Shown here: piece by piece, positions 15,564 through 24,835 of the stretch | How the letters are laid out: every line of letters starts with the position of its first letter | Position numbering within the stretch: position 1 is the first letter of the stretch | Assembly: GCA_965223305.1 (NCBI GenBank) | Contig: CBDCWT010000017.1 | Location: 6,387 to 70,386 of the forward strand | DNA length: 64,000 nt | From: CBDCWT01 sp965223305 | GTDB lineage: Bacteria; Planctomycetota; Planctomycetia; Pirellulales; Pirellulaceae | Direction of reading: 5' to 3' | The notes under the pieces: generated by a model | The model's database searches: none | What the model was told of the DNA's origin: nothing | The model's input: the letters and a program-made list of their open reading frames with translations, nothing else | Program-made: the position numbers and the translations under genes

Positions 15564-16829
15564 ATGACCGTTCAAGCTCTGGAAATCGCAGACCGAATCG
15601 ACACCGCCCAAGATCCCGAAATGGCGGACTGGGAAGCGTCCGAGAAAGAAAAATGGGATGCGCTGCATGCCCATATGACACCACAATTCGAAGGTGTCCG
15701 GGCTTATGTCCAGCATGCCTCGGCCCGGTATCGCTGTGCTCACGTCGGCAACCCGATTGCCTGCTACATGCCGGACCCGGATCAAGGCGAAATGCACGCC
15801 ATGACCGGCGACAGCTGTGCTCCGGAGACGCGCGATTTCTGGCGTCGAAACAAGAACCAGAATCTCAGGGACTCCGATCCCGAGATGTGGGAGAAGATCA
15901 AGGAAGAGTCAGACGGCCTCGCGGATGCCCTCCGCAAGTGTGGCGTTCACGTGATTCGCAACGAGAAGTGCGAATACCCCGACGGCGTCATCAACAGCAA
16001 CGCCGCCTGGCGCGGTCCGAAGTTCAACTCGATCTACGGCGGCCCGCCCTTCGCCCGCATGTGCGAGAACATCTTCACCCGCACCTGGGAGTGCGGCCCG
16101 GTCCGGAACTACGAGCTCTCGATGCGTCCGGGCCTGATGAAGCTATTCGAAAACAACCCCGACATGCGGATGTTCGAGATGCCGTACCCGGAACCCGACG
16201 TGAACCTGCGCGGGCCCGGCACGCCCGGCGTCGATCCAGCAGGTTACCGCCTGATGCCTGGCAAGCACGTCCTGTTCGGATGGGGTGTCCCTGACGCAAA
16301 GTACATCCCGTCTGCCTATGACCCAGCAACCTGCAACGACCACACCTCAGCCGGCAACCCAGTGGGTGGGAAGTTCATGATGCGGCACTTGAGCGACTGG
16401 GGATTCACCAGCGAAGAGGTCTTCTTTGACTCGAACTTATCCTACCACTGGGACTGCATCATGATGAACATGAAAGAGGGATTCTGCGGCCTACCCGACC
16501 GGCCCGACTATGGCCTGCTGAGCGGCAGTTTGCCCAAGTGCCTGAAGGACTGGGAAATTATCAAGATACCGCTGGAGGACGTCGCCCGCGGCGCCTGTAA
16601 CGCTCCCGCCATCGGCGACGGCCGCGTGCTGGTAGACGACCGCTGCAAAGTAACTATGGACCGGATGTCTAAGGCCGGTCTCGAGCCCATCCCGGTGAAA
16701 TACTCTACCTGCTGGGACACCTTCAACAGCGGGCTGGACTGCTCAGATTCTGAAGTCTGGCGCGAAGACAATCCGCCGGCCGGGACCCTCGAAGCCCTGC
16801 AGAAGGCTCAGGGAGTGTCAGCAAACTAG
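15564..16829 (+). CDS. Amidinotransferase-family enzyme 2 (subgroup B)
   Basis: 421 residues from ATG 15564, chosen over a TTG three bases earlier because CGGAGA lies upstream. Same fold markers as its neighbour: Asp224 in G-V-D-P-A-G-Y-R, Y-H295-W-D-C, D-G-R-V-L-V-D-D near 352-359, and Cys393 in G-L-D-C-S-D, so it should be catalytically competent. It belongs with the enzyme at 23521 (both share A-S-E-K-E-K-W-D-A-L near the N terminus and E-P-D-V-N-L mid-protein) rather than with the gene just upstream. The presence of one A-type and at least one B-type enzyme in each block suggests two successive reactions or a mixed oligomer. Substrate unknown. Last gene of the first block. Confidence 0.8.
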   Translation: MTVQALEIADRIDTAQDPEMADWEASEKEKWDALHAHMTPQFEGVRAYVQHASARYRCAHVGNPIACYMPDPDQGEMHAMTGDSCAPETRDFWRRNKNQNLRDSDPEMWEKIKEESDGLADALRKCGVHVIRNEKCEYPDGVINSNAAWRGPKFNSIYGGPPFARMCENIFTRTWECGPVRNYELSMRPGLMKLFENNPDMRMFEMPYPEPDVNLRGPGTPGVDPAGYRLMPGKHVLFGWGVPDAKYIPSAYDPATCNDHTSAGNPVGGKFMMRHLSDWGFTSEEVFFDSNLSYHWDCIMMNMKEGFCGLPDRPDYGLLSGSLPKCLKDWEIIKIPLEDVARGACNAPAIGDGRVLVDDRCKVTMDRMSKAGLEPIPVKYSTCWDTFNSGLDCSDSEVWREDNPPAGTLEALQKAQGVSAN

Positions 16830-16935
16830 GCCGGGCAGCGGCATCGTCGGACTCGGCGTTGTCGATCAGGCAACGACGCGAACGGACAACGTTGCGCTAC
16901 AAGGCAACAGAGACGGAACTCGAGGTTTTCACACC

Positions 16936-17406
16936 ATGCGCCCCCCAGGAAGTGCAGAACAACTCGAAGCGCGCCGGTTGCTTGCCATGCGCTTGCTCGA
17001 TGAGGGGCGGACGAACATCGAGGTCGCCTACATGGTAGGTGCGTCGGTCTCGTCGATCAGACGCTGGAAAGCTGCCGCCCGGGTCCGCGGAATGGAAGCT
17101 CTACGGGCAAAGCCACATCCGGGTGCCTCCCGGCGACTGACTAGTCAAGAGGAAGAGGAACTAACACGAGTTCTGTTAAGCGGCGAGTTCGTCGGCGGCG
17201 CCAAGCCTGGTCAATGGAACTGTTCTCAAGTCGCCACACTGATCGAGTCTCGATTTGGAGTCGTGTATCACGTTGACCACGTGTGGCGCGTGTTGCGACG
17301 CCTGGGGTGGAACTACTTGGAAGCCAATGGGTGGGTGCACTGTCTGTCGCAACCGGGCGCAGCGAGCTCTTGGAAGAGCGCATTGGCTAGCCCGGATTAT
17401 TCATGA
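16936..17406 (+). pseudogene. Truncated IS630-type transposase, helix-turn-helix part
   Basis: 156 codons. Residues 14-60 form a helix-turn-helix (R-L-L-D-E-G-R-T-N-I, V-S-S-I-R-R-W-K) and residues 60-130 the second winged part ending V-W-R-V-L-R-R-L-G-W, the usual N-terminal third of IS630-family transposases. After L-G-W the sequence no longer matches and the catalytic DDE domain is absent. The 3' end runs into a long hairpin element starting at 17386. It looks like an insertion-sequence remnant lying between the first amidinotransferase block and the envelope genes, evidence of past rearrangement here. Confidence 0.7.
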
Positions 17407-17570
17407 AGATCGTGTCGAGAGGTTGTAAGTACGTTCGTGGCAAGGAAGGCGAGCAATTCTTCCGCAGGCGTATTGAAGCAATACGTCGAGGGAGAATTGT
17501 GAAGCATGACGAAGCCACGGATGGACTTACGACCTCGCAGCAGATCGCTCATGAATAATTCGGGCTAGGC
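17386..17570. mobile_element. 185-bp long-palindrome element (MITE-like)
   Basis: The ends are inverted repeats of about 21 bases (gctagcccggattattcatga and tcatgaataattcgggctag) with one internal mismatch. The two halves remain about two-thirds complementary all the way to a central hairpin (gtattg-aag-caatac near 17470-17484). So the whole element is one imperfect palindrome, either a MITE or two facing ends of the same lost insertion sequence. Confidence 0.65.
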
Positions 17571-17782
17571 AGGAAAGCCGCCACGCGCATTAGCGGCGCA
17601 GATGCCGAGGCGCGTTAGCCATGCAAGAGCGCGATTGAAATGCGTCGCCGCGGTGGACTCCTTTACCCAGCGCTTCGTCTCTCCCGTTCCAACAGTTTTT
17701 TCGGTCGTTTCGGTTATGCGGACAACAAACCGCAGTCGATAAGTCCCACAAATAGGCTTTGTGTTGTGACGGAGAGCGACTT

Positions 17783-18769
17783 GTGGACAAGACCCTGTTC
17801 AGCCTACCGACCGCAAGAGTGTCTCCTTGGCCGATGCGACTCGCAACTCTCCGGACCTTCAACACCGCACCACGAGTACGCGCCGCGCTGCCGTTCGTGG
17901 TACCTGTTGTTCTGTTGATTGGTTTTACAGCTGCCTGCGAATGGGCCAACTTAGACATTCTGGTCAGTCAACGCTTCTATGATCGTGAGCACAGCAGCTG
18001 GCCACTCGTCGATGCGCCACCGTGCGTGGCCCTTTATCACCTTGGTCCTTGTCCGGCGCTTGCGATAGGGATCGGTGGGCTGGCACTGGCACTGGTCTGC
18101 TGCACCGGTCGTTTCCGCTGCTGGGGAAAGGTCGGGCTCTTTCTCGCTGTGACTCTTGCCCTGGGGCCGGGCTGTGTCATCAACGGAATCCTAAAACCTT
18201 CCTGGAATCGTCCACGGCCTAATCAGATCCGGCGTTTCGGTGGGAAAATGGACTTCGTCATGGCAGGTGGATGGGTGACGGCACGCAACGCGAAGTCGTT
18301 CCCCAGTGGGCACGCGTCGATGGGCTTCTACCTGATGACTCCTGCTTTCCTACTCTTGAGGCGACGGCCTCTTTGGGCCACCGCGTTTATACTGCTAGGC
18401 TTAGTTGCTGGCGGTGTGCTGGGCTTCGCCCGGATCGCTCAGGGTCGGCACTTCCTGAGCGATGTGATTTGGTCGGCCGCCATCGTGTACTTCTGCGGCC
18501 TCTCTCTGGCGTACATTCTCGGCTTTCACCAGCGGCGCGTGAACGAAGGTTCTGCTGCATTGTCGACAACACCTGACCGTGATTCTCCATACGCACCACT
18601 TGTCGTTGCAAAAACCGGTGTCAAATCCAGCCAGCGCCGGCGGCGCTCCAACTACGACCCAGCGGCACTCAAGCGGACTCACGCTGCTAGGCTCCGCCAT
18701 CGTCGCGCGCATGCACTTCACCCAGCTCACCAGCAAGATACGGTGATGGTGAGACGTAAGGCTGGGTGA
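17783..18769 (+). CDS. PAP2-family membrane phosphatase (lipid phosphatase)
   Basis: 328 residues from GTG 17783, which has GGAG eight bases upstream; an in-frame ATG at 17834 is the alternative. Six or so hydrophobic helices. The three PAP2 motifs are all present: K-P-S-W-N-R-P-R-P (about residues 138-146), F-P-S-G-H-A-S-M-G (about 173-181) and A-R-I-A-Q-G-R-H-F-L-S-D (about 213-224), with the catalytic His in motif 3 and the acid His in motif 2. Such enzymes remove phosphate from undecaprenyl pyrophosphate, phosphatidate or lipid A. The ~75-residue C-terminal tail is Arg-rich and dispensable-looking. With glycosyltransferases of lipid-linked type and an LptF/G permease next to it, a role in outer-membrane lipid modification is the likeliest reading. 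Confidence 0.85.
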   Translation: MDKTLFSLPTARVSPWPMRLATLRTFNTAPRVRAALPFVVPVVLLIGFTAACEWANLDILVSQRFYDREHSSWPLVDAPPCVALYHLGPCPALAIGIGGLALALVCCTGRFRCWGKVGLFLAVTLALGPGCVINGILKPSWNRPRPNQIRRFGGKMDFVMAGGWVTARNAKSFPSGHASMGFYLMTPAFLLLRRRPLWATAFILLGLVAGGVLGFARIAQGRHFLSDVIWSAAIVYFCGLSLAYILGFHQRRVNEGSAALSTTPDRDSPYAPLVVAKTGVKSSQRRRRSNYDPAALKRTHAARLRHRRAHALHPAHQQDTVMVRRKAG

Positions 18770-18850
18770 CCTGCGGTATTGAATCAAGACTCGGGAAGTT
18801 GGCCGATGGTTACGCAGGACAACGGGATCGGTTACCACGCCGTCCGTCGC

Positions 18851-20290
18851 TTATTCTGGTGCCGAGCGCTCCGATACTCCACCGTGATCCGGTCGCAGCG
18901 TGAACCGCACTTCGTCGTAGCGGTTAGTTACTGGCGAGCGGTCAATCGGAACGTACTCGGCCAGCGAAGGACTCCCCGGAACCGGCTGGTCACGAGACAA
19001 AATCAGGCTGAAGGAACGCGACCGTGGCTGCGACCCGGCCACAAAGTCAAAGAAGTCAACTCGTCCAACTCCCTTGAGTTTGTAGATCGGTTGCCCAGTT
19101 TTGTACGTCAATTGCGAAGCCATCGGATAGCTGTTGGCAAAGACGTCCCGCTGGCCAGCCAACGCAGTCGCCAGTTCATCGAACTCGTAGAGCTCGTTAG
19201 TCTTCAGCCTGTCGGGCGAAATGGGAACCCAAGGATAGATGACGACACTCAACACGATGACCACAGCAGTCGCCCAAACAGCAACGGTCCGACGGATCCA
19301 GCGAACCCCGTGAGTTTCCATGACCGCCAGTGCAAAGACACTGGGATAGGCGACGATCGGCCAATTTGCTTCGACCGACGCCCGAAAGGAAGTCACCAGA
19401 AAGAACAACAGCGGAAGCCACGCGAAGGGTTGTAGGGACCTCGCTAGGAGTCCCGTCTTTGTACGGATCGCGAGCAGGAAAATCGGTGGAAAGAGGAGTA
19501 GGAATTGGCCGCCGGCGTACTCGACCGGCAACTTCCAAGACCATTCCTCGGCGGCAAGACCATGCATCAGTTGATACCGGAAGGAAACGAAGTCGTTCTG
19601 AAGGTTCCACCACCATACTGGAAACGTCCCGATGACTCCGCCGACGAGTACGAGCGAGACGTTCTTTACGTTGAGGACTGCCTGGTTTCCTGTGCGAAAG
19701 CCAGCCAATACGGCGCAGGGGACAAACAGGACCATATGGTACTTGGAGGTAAAGCCCAGCCCTACACAAAGTCCCAGAGCGAGGCATTTGGCGTTCGTTG
19801 GAGACCGGTAGCAAGACATCAGCAGTAGTAGCGACAGAGACCACCAAAACACCAAGGGTAAGTCCGGGGTGACAACAAGCGAACCGAGGCCCATCAGCGG
19901 CGAGAGCAAGGCCAGCAACAGCCACCAACGTAACTGACCCAGACTGAAATGCGGACGTAGGATCGCTAGCCAGATCAAGAGTGTTGCGTGTCCCAGCACG
20001 ACAGCCGGCAGCCGCGCGGCCGACCCCATCTGCTCCAGCAGGTGCCCGCACGCGAACAGCCAGGCCACGAACGGTGGGTGGTCAAGATAGCTCCAGCAGA
20101 GGTGATGACTCCAGATCCAATAGTAGGCTTCGTCGTGGGCAAGCGGGATAACCGCAGCCAACAGCAGCTTGGCCATCAGCGCCCAAGTCCAGAGCCGCAG
20201 GAGTGAACTGATTGATGTCTCACTCGGATCCCACGCCTGCGATCCTCTTTCCTCCGGGAGTGTCCTTTGAAAACAGAGTTCAGGCGGCAT
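18851..20290 (-). CDS. GT39/ArnT-like membrane glycosyltransferase
   Basis: 479 residues with about ten to twelve membrane segments. The N-terminal loop carries the catalytic acidic pair H-D53-E54-A-Y-Y-W and then W-S-Y-L-D-H-P-P-F, typical of the dolichyl-phosphate-mannose-protein mannosyltransferase / ArnT (PMT_2) superfamily, which uses polyprenyl-phosphate sugars on the outer face of the membrane. The start overlaps the end of the GT2 gene by 11 bases, so the two are translationally coupled: the GT2 enzyme would make the polyprenyl-phosphate sugar and this enzyme would transfer it. Acceptor unknown; lipid A is suggested by the neighbouring PAP2 and LptF/G genes. Confidence 0.88.
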   Translation of the reverse strand: MPPELCFQRTLPEERGSQAWDPSETSISSLLRLWTWALMAKLLLAAVIPLAHDEAYYWIWSHHLCWSYLDHPPFVAWLFACGHLLEQMGSAARLPAVVLGHATLLIWLAILRPHFSLGQLRWWLLLALLSPLMGLGSLVVTPDLPLVFWWSLSLLLLMSCYRSPTNAKCLALGLCVGLGFTSKYHMVLFVPCAVLAGFRTGNQAVLNVKNVSLVLVGGVIGTFPVWWWNLQNDFVSFRYQLMHGLAAEEWSWKLPVEYAGGQFLLLFPPIFLLAIRTKTGLLARSLQPFAWLPLLFFLVTSFRASVEANWPIVAYPSVFALAVMETHGVRWIRRTVAVWATAVVIVLSVVIYPWVPISPDRLKTNELYEFDELATALAGQRDVFANSYPMASQLTYKTGQPIYKLKGVGRVDFFDFVAGSQPRSRSFSLILSRDQPVPGSPSLAEYVPIDRSPVTNRYDEVRFTLRPDHGGVSERSAPE

Positions 20291-20999
20291 TTCTGCGTCC
20301 TAGCCGGAATCTATACAAACTTGATAGATGCAGCAGGAACTCCGCCTGCTGCTTGGGTGTTAGTTTGCTGTGTCCATGAATGCGACTACGAAACTGGATG
20401 GGCACTTCTACGACGTTCTGGCATTGGCACTTCACCAAGAGCTCGAGGCCAATCTTGTATCCTCTTGGTGCTAGGCGAGGTGCTCGCTCGAAGCACGACT
20501 TCGAGATCGCAAAGAACCCGGACATGGGGTCGCTCACGGAACTCAACGGGAAAGCAAGCCACGTGGCGATTCGCGAGTTCAGCCAGCGGGCCAGGCCCCA
20601 ATCTGCATCGGTTCCTCCTCCGGCGACATAACGACTACCCAACGCAAAGTCAGCTCCTTGTTTGCGGATCGCGTCCACCAACAGTGGAATCACTTCAGGT
20701 GGGTGAGACAGATCTGCATCCATTACTAACAAGATCCGACCCCGCGCCTGAGCCATCCCGTGCAAGACCGCACTCGCCAGACCGCGTCCCCCCCTTCGAA
20801 CGATGAGTCTGAGCGGCAACTCATTGGCTAAATCCGAGCAGATGGAGGAAGTCGAATCCGGGCTGTCGTCATCGACGACGATCAACTCGTAGGCCAGCTC
20901 CATCGGCTCGACGGCCGCCTTGATCCTACTGCCTAGCTGCGCGAGGTTGTCAGCTTCGCAATACGTGGGAATGACAATTGATAAATCCAACGAGTGCAT
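20280..20999 (-). CDS. GT2 polyprenol-phosphate sugar synthase (DPM1-like)
   Basis: 239 residues, GT-A fold. Visible motifs are I-V-I-P-T-Y-C-E near the N terminus, V-V-D-D-D-S-P-D (Asp 43-45) and the D-x-D metal site D94-A-D96 in V-M-D-A-D-L-S-H-P-P. G-S-R-Y and D-P-M-S-G-F-F follow, then R-x-H-G-x-S-K-L, the usual order in dolichol/polyprenol phosphate mannose synthases. There is no C-terminal membrane domain, so it is of the short soluble type. Makes the lipid-linked sugar donor for the coupled GT39 enzyme. Start ATG at 20999; a candidate promoter lies 83 bases upstream. Confidence 0.9.
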   Translation of the reverse strand: MHSLDLSIVIPTYCEADNLAQLGSRIKAAVEPMELAYELIVVDDDSPDSTSSICSDLANELPLRLIVRRGGRGLASAVLHGMAQARGRILLVMDADLSHPPEVIPLLVDAIRKQGADFALGSRYVAGGGTDADWGLARWLNSRIATWLAFPLSSVSDPMSGFFAISKSCFERAPRLAPRGYKIGLELLVKCQCQNVVEVPIQFRSRIHGHSKLTPKQQAEFLLHLSSLYRFRLGRRNAA

Positions 21000-21081
21000 C
21001 GATTAGGCCATCCGACGAATTCGGTCTGAACAACACTGTGTTTCGTGCTAGCGGCAGCGTGGCGGCCACAGCGAGCGGTGT

Positions 21082-21109
21082 AGTCTAGGGACCGACATAT
21101 CTTCGTCAA
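21082..21109 (-). promoter_or_regulatory. Candidate sigma-70 promoter for the GT2-GT39 pair
   Basis: On the minus strand TTGACG (21109-21104), 16 bases, then TAGACT (21087-21082). The -35 is one base from consensus and the -10 two. It lies upstream of the GT2 start in the divergent region shared with the LptF/G gene. Confidence 0.4.
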
Positions 21110-21354
21110 GATTTTTGCACTGCTAATGCACGCGCTGTCCAAGTCAAATAGGAAACCACTTAGATCGCGACGACCAGCAGTCGTTGCCGCACACAAGTTT
21201 GATCCTCGGCGGAGCGTGCACGCAACGCGGGTGGAGCGCCGGTGCGGTTTGCCCGAAACGAGCACGACCGCGCTGTGGCCCAATCCACAGGCGCTATGGC
21301 TGGCCGTTGCAGAGAGTAGCTCCACGACCTTCTTTTTCAACAAGACTGCGAAAA

Positions 21355-22506
21355 ATGGGAATCGTCTGCCGCTACGTGATTGTGGAAACATTCCGTGTCT
21401 TTTGCGTTGCTCTCGCCGCGGCAGTGCTACTGATGACGCTAGTTGGCTCGGCCATCGAGGGTATGCGGCACGGCCTTCCACCCGATATTCTCCTGCAGGT
21501 CACGGTCTACGTCCTTCCAGACATGCTGCAGTTCGTACTGCCTGGTTGCATCCTGTTTGCTGTCTGCATGGTCTTTGGAGAGCTGTCGGCTAACAACGAG
21601 CTGCTCGGGCTGAAGTCGTCCGGATTAAGTCCGCTCGTTTGCGTTTGGCCCGCCATAGCGTTGGCGTTCATGATTAGTGTTTGTGCGTGCCTCAACCAGG
21701 AAGCGCGGGCTACGTCGCGTGCGGGCCTCAAACGGCTGATCTTCGAGTCGTTTGTTGACATCGCGCACAGCACACTGAAAGTGAATCGCTCCTTCAAAGC
21801 AAACGGCGTAGCGATCCACACCAACAACGTCGCTGATGGACGTCTCACGGATGCAACCATCGTAGTCGAGCATGCGGGCGGACCATTCACCATTTGGGCA
21901 GAGGAATTCTGTTTGTTCTTTGATTCCGACTTGCAAGGTCTGCGATACGCCTGTCGAAACGGGTACATCGAATCCAACCAGGGAACACTGCACTTCGGCG
22001 ATTCATTCAAGGGACAGATCGGCCTCGAACGGTTCGCGCCAACACACACGCCCGAGCAACTGCCGCCGGCCGAATTGCCCACGCTCCATATACCGATCCA
22101 GGTTGCTCACGAGACACAAGAGATCGGTATGTTGCGGCAAGGCATCGAAGTCGGCAGTAGTCAGGAACACAACCAAACGAGGCGGGATCGCCTTGCGCGA
22201 CTCTGTAACCGGCAGAGGCGCTTGTTCCGCTTGCAAGCCGAAATCCCGCGGCGTCTGGCCAACGGCTTCGCTTGTCTCTGTTTCGCCGTGATCGGCATTC
22301 CAGCGGCCACTCTGTTGAAGTCCGACAACTATATGTCGGTCTTCGGTCTCTGCTTTCTACCTATCTTGCTGCTCTACTATCCTCTCCTGGTCGTTGGGGA
22401 AATGATCGCCAGACAGGGTGTTTATCCTCAATACATGCCCTGGCTCGCCGATGCAGTGCTGCTTGCAGTGGGACTTTTTCTGATGCGGCAACTGACGCGG
22501 AAGTGA
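21355..22506 (+). CDS. LptF/LptG family permease
   Basis: 383 residues from ATG 21355; the frame is open further upstream but that part is Arg-rich and unlike a membrane protein. Layout matches YjgP/YjgQ permeases: three N-terminal helices (about residues 10-130), with G-E-L-S-A-N-N-E-L-L-G-L-K-S-S-G between helices as in the family's coupling segment, a beta-jellyroll-like periplasmic region (about 140-270) and three C-terminal helices (about 300-380). These permeases drive lipopolysaccharide out of the inner membrane with LptB and LptC. No shine-dalgarno is clear, as is common in planctomycetes. It could be LptF or LptG, so no symbol is given. Confidence 0.85.
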   Translation: MGIVCRYVIVETFRVFCVALAAAVLLMTLVGSAIEGMRHGLPPDILLQVTVYVLPDMLQFVLPGCILFAVCMVFGELSANNELLGLKSSGLSPLVCVWPAIALAFMISVCACLNQEARATSRAGLKRLIFESFVDIAHSTLKVNRSFKANGVAIHTNNVADGRLTDATIVVEHAGGPFTIWAEEFCLFFDSDLQGLRYACRNGYIESNQGTLHFGDSFKGQIGLERFAPTHTPEQLPPAELPTLHIPIQVAHETQEIGMLRQGIEVGSSQEHNQTRRDRLARLCNRQRRLFRLQAEIPRRLANGFACLCFAVIGIPAATLLKSDNYMSVFGLCFLPILLLYYPLLVVGEMIARQGVYPQYMPWLADAVLLAVGLFLMRQLTRK

Positions 22507-22690
22507 CAACGCAGGCAGGTCCCAACATGCCTAAACGCACGTCACCGCTTAGCCCGTCTTTGTGAGAACCATCTCGCACGCATGGCAGCTTTCTACTGCA
22601 CTTGGATCAACTTCTCGCTCCCAACGCAGACTTGATGCCGCACATCTTCACTCTTCGACGTGTCGAACTGTATCACTGACTGAGAGTCTC

Positions 22691-23440
22691 GGCGAAACAT
22701 CTGCATCACTTTTGCATATCCAATGCAATGATTTGGCATGCGGTGCTGCCCCACGTGGTGGTACGTTTTTACAGAACGGAAACGACAACCCACACCACAC
22801 TACAGGAAGATAGGAGCCGCCGTCCTTCGTGAACACCGCTGTATCAGTCAAGCCGCCCAACGCAGCGAAAGAAGGCTCATCCGTTCAACCCACAGACGGC
22901 TTTACGCGGACCTGGCGTTACAAGGCTGGCATCGGTCTGTTCATTGTCGGCAACATCAGCTTGGTCGTCGGAATCCTCCTACCAGTGCTGGGACTGGCAA
23001 CAGGGGGCAAAGCGGGGTTGGTCGGTGTGCTGATCGTGGGGGGCGAATTGGTGGCACTCTCCAGCATCGTCCTGCTTGGCAAAGCAGGCTTCTTGGCGAT
23101 TAAGCAGAAGCTGTTCGGCTTTCTCGAATCTGGATACGCCGCGCCAGTGGGTCCGGTCCGCCATTACGCCGGCATCGCGATCATGCTCACGAATCTGATT
23201 ACCACATACACCCTGGTTCTCTATGCCTGGACGGTCTTTGGGGCTGCCACGCCCGACAACTCCGTTCCTTACGTTTGGGGTCTGGATCTCGCTCAGCAGA
23301 GCTCACTTGTATTCTGGCTGCTCCTGTGTGGCGAGCTCTGTTTTCTGGTGGCCATCTACCTGCTCGGTGCCGACTGGTGGGAGCGATTTCGAAATGTTGT
23401 CGTTTGGAACCGTAGCCCCGAACCTGAAACAAGTTAGACA
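22691..23440 (+). repeat. 750-bp duplication, copy B
   Basis: Partner of 13506-14255. Most differences fall in the first 190 bases (leader and first codons); the remaining 560 bases differ at only about two positions, suggesting that selection or conversion holds the coding part identical. Confidence 0.95.
22829..23437 (+). CDS. Four-helix membrane protein (transporter-suffix-like), copy B
   Basis: 202 residues, GTG start, differing from the copy at 13644 at about seven residues, nearly all within the first 25. Same four helices and G-K-A-G-F-L-A-I-K-Q-K loop. It lies 83 bases ahead of the amidinotransferase gene at 23521 and so heads the second block, just as copy A heads the first. The conserved pairing argues that this protein works with the amidinotransferases, for instance in substrate or product transport. 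Not assigned to a characterised family. Confidence 0.75.
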   Translation: MNTAVSVKPPNAAKEGSSVQPTDGFTRTWRYKAGIGLFIVGNISLVVGILLPVLGLATGGKAGLVGVLIVGGELVALSSIVLLGKAGFLAIKQKLFGFLESGYAAPVGPVRHYAGIAIMLTNLITTYTLVLYAWTVFGAATPDNSVPYVWGLDLAQQSSLVFWLLLCGELCFLVAIYLLGADWWERFRNVVVWNRSPEPETS

Positions 23441-23520
23441 CATGGAGCGAGCACGACTGGTCCGAAACCAACTACCGATCCAAGTAAATCACTCATTCAC
23501 GAAAGAGGAGGTAAATTGAA

Positions 23521-24759
23521 ATGTTAGGCGTCATCGAAATCAATCAGGACGACGTTGCTCAGGAGGAGTTCGAGGCATCGGAAAAAGAAAAGTGGGATGC
23601 ACTGAACGCCTACATGGCTCCGCAGTTCAAGGGCGTCAAGTGCTACGTCGACCATGTGTTCGCCCGGTACCGAACGGCTTACGTCGGAAATCCCTCTTCG
23701 ATGTATGTTCCGGATCCGGATGTCGGCGAGATGAAAGCACTGACCGGTCATAGCTTGACACCGGAAAATCGGGAGTTTTGGCGGAAGAACAAGAACCGGC
23801 ACCTCCGCGACGCCAACCCAGCTCTCTACGAGAAGATATGTGAACAGCAGGATGCCCTTGCCGCCAAAATGCGGGAGTGCGGCATTAAGGTCATTCGGAA
23901 CGACAAGTGCCTGGAGTATCCCGAAGGTGTGATCAACCTGAACGGCTCTTGGCACGGGCCGAAATTCTTGTCGTTCTACGCCGCTCCGCACGGTCACATC
24001 TTCAAGCACGTCTGGATCCAGGGTTGGGACTGTGGCCCGGTGCGCACCCACGAGTTCGCGTTGCGACAAGGGACGCTCGAGTTGTTTAAGGCGAACCCCA
24101 AGTTGAAGCACCGCCAGATGCTCTACCCCGAACCCGATGTCAATCTAATGGGGCCGGGTGTGATCGGGATCGACCTCGCCGGTTATCGGCTGATGCCGAA
24201 CAACCACATCCTGTTCGGCGTGGGGGTACCAAGCGCTGACGTGATCCCGACGACCTACGACCCCAAAACATGCAACGACTACACGTCCGCGGGGTCACCG
24301 GTCGGAGCGAAGTTCATGATGGATCGCTACATGGAGGAGCTGGGCTTCACCTACGAGATCACGTTTTTCGACTCGAATCTGACCTATCATCACGACTGCC
24401 TGATGATGAATTTGAAGGAAGGCTACGTGGCTCTTCCCGACGATGGCAAGTGGGGCACGTGGGGCGAGCTGCCCGAGTGCCTCAAAGACTGGGAAGTCGT
24501 GCCGATTCCTCCGCACGAGATCGCCTACGGAGTTTCCAACGCGATCTGCGTCGGAGACGGACGCGTCATCATGGACAGTCGCGCCACGGGCACCGCGGAC
24601 AACATGGCCAAGGCGGGGCTCGAACCAATTCTGCTTCCGTATGACGGACCATGGGACACCTACGGCAGCGGCATGGAGTGTTCGGACGATCCCTATGCAA
24701 AATGGAACGACGACAGCCCGCCGGATCCTTCCCTGTGGCCTGACGACGAAGAGGAGTAG
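23521..24759 (+). CDS. Amidinotransferase-family enzyme 3 (subgroup B)
   Basis: 412 residues with the best ribosome binding site in the window (GAGGAGGT, eight bases before ATG), so probably well expressed. Triad residues by alignment with glycine amidinotransferase: Asp218 in G-I-D-L-A-G-Y-R, His290 in Y-H-H-D-C, Cys387 in G-M-E-C-S-D. D-G-R-V-I-M-D-S (346-353) forms the strand before the final helix, as in the human enzyme's V-M-V-D-A-N. The C terminus is acidic and Pro-rich (last 20 residues) and longer than in subgroup A. First enzyme gene of the second block, followed by a DUF1989 gene across a strong hairpin. Substrate unknown. Confidence 0.82.
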   Translation: MLGVIEINQDDVAQEEFEASEKEKWDALNAYMAPQFKGVKCYVDHVFARYRTAYVGNPSSMYVPDPDVGEMKALTGHSLTPENREFWRKNKNRHLRDANPALYEKICEQQDALAAKMRECGIKVIRNDKCLEYPEGVINLNGSWHGPKFLSFYAAPHGHIFKHVWIQGWDCGPVRTHEFALRQGTLELFKANPKLKHRQMLYPEPDVNLMGPGVIGIDLAGYRLMPNNHILFGVGVPSADVIPTTYDPKTCNDYTSAGSPVGAKFMMDRYMEELGFTYEITFFDSNLTYHHDCLMMNLKEGYVALPDDGKWGTWGELPECLKDWEVVPIPPHEIAYGVSNAICVGDGRVIMDSRATGTADNMAKAGLEPILLPYDGPWDTYGSGMECSDDPYAKWNDDSPPDPSLWPDDEEE

Positions 24760-24771
24760 TTTTGCACCGGC

Positions 24772-24805
24772 CGGCCCGGCTTGTCCGCCTCGATGAGCCG
24801 GGCCG
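24772..24805 (+). other. Perfect 10-bp stem-loop between enzyme 3 and DUF1989 gene 1
   Basis: cggcccggct (24772-24781) pairs perfectly with agccgggccg (24796-24805) around a 14-base loop. No T-tract follows, so it is not a classic terminator. It may protect the upstream mRNA segment or reduce read-through inside the operon. Confidence 0.6.
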
Positions 24806-24835
24806 TTCGCAATTCACCCAGTTACGGATAGATCA

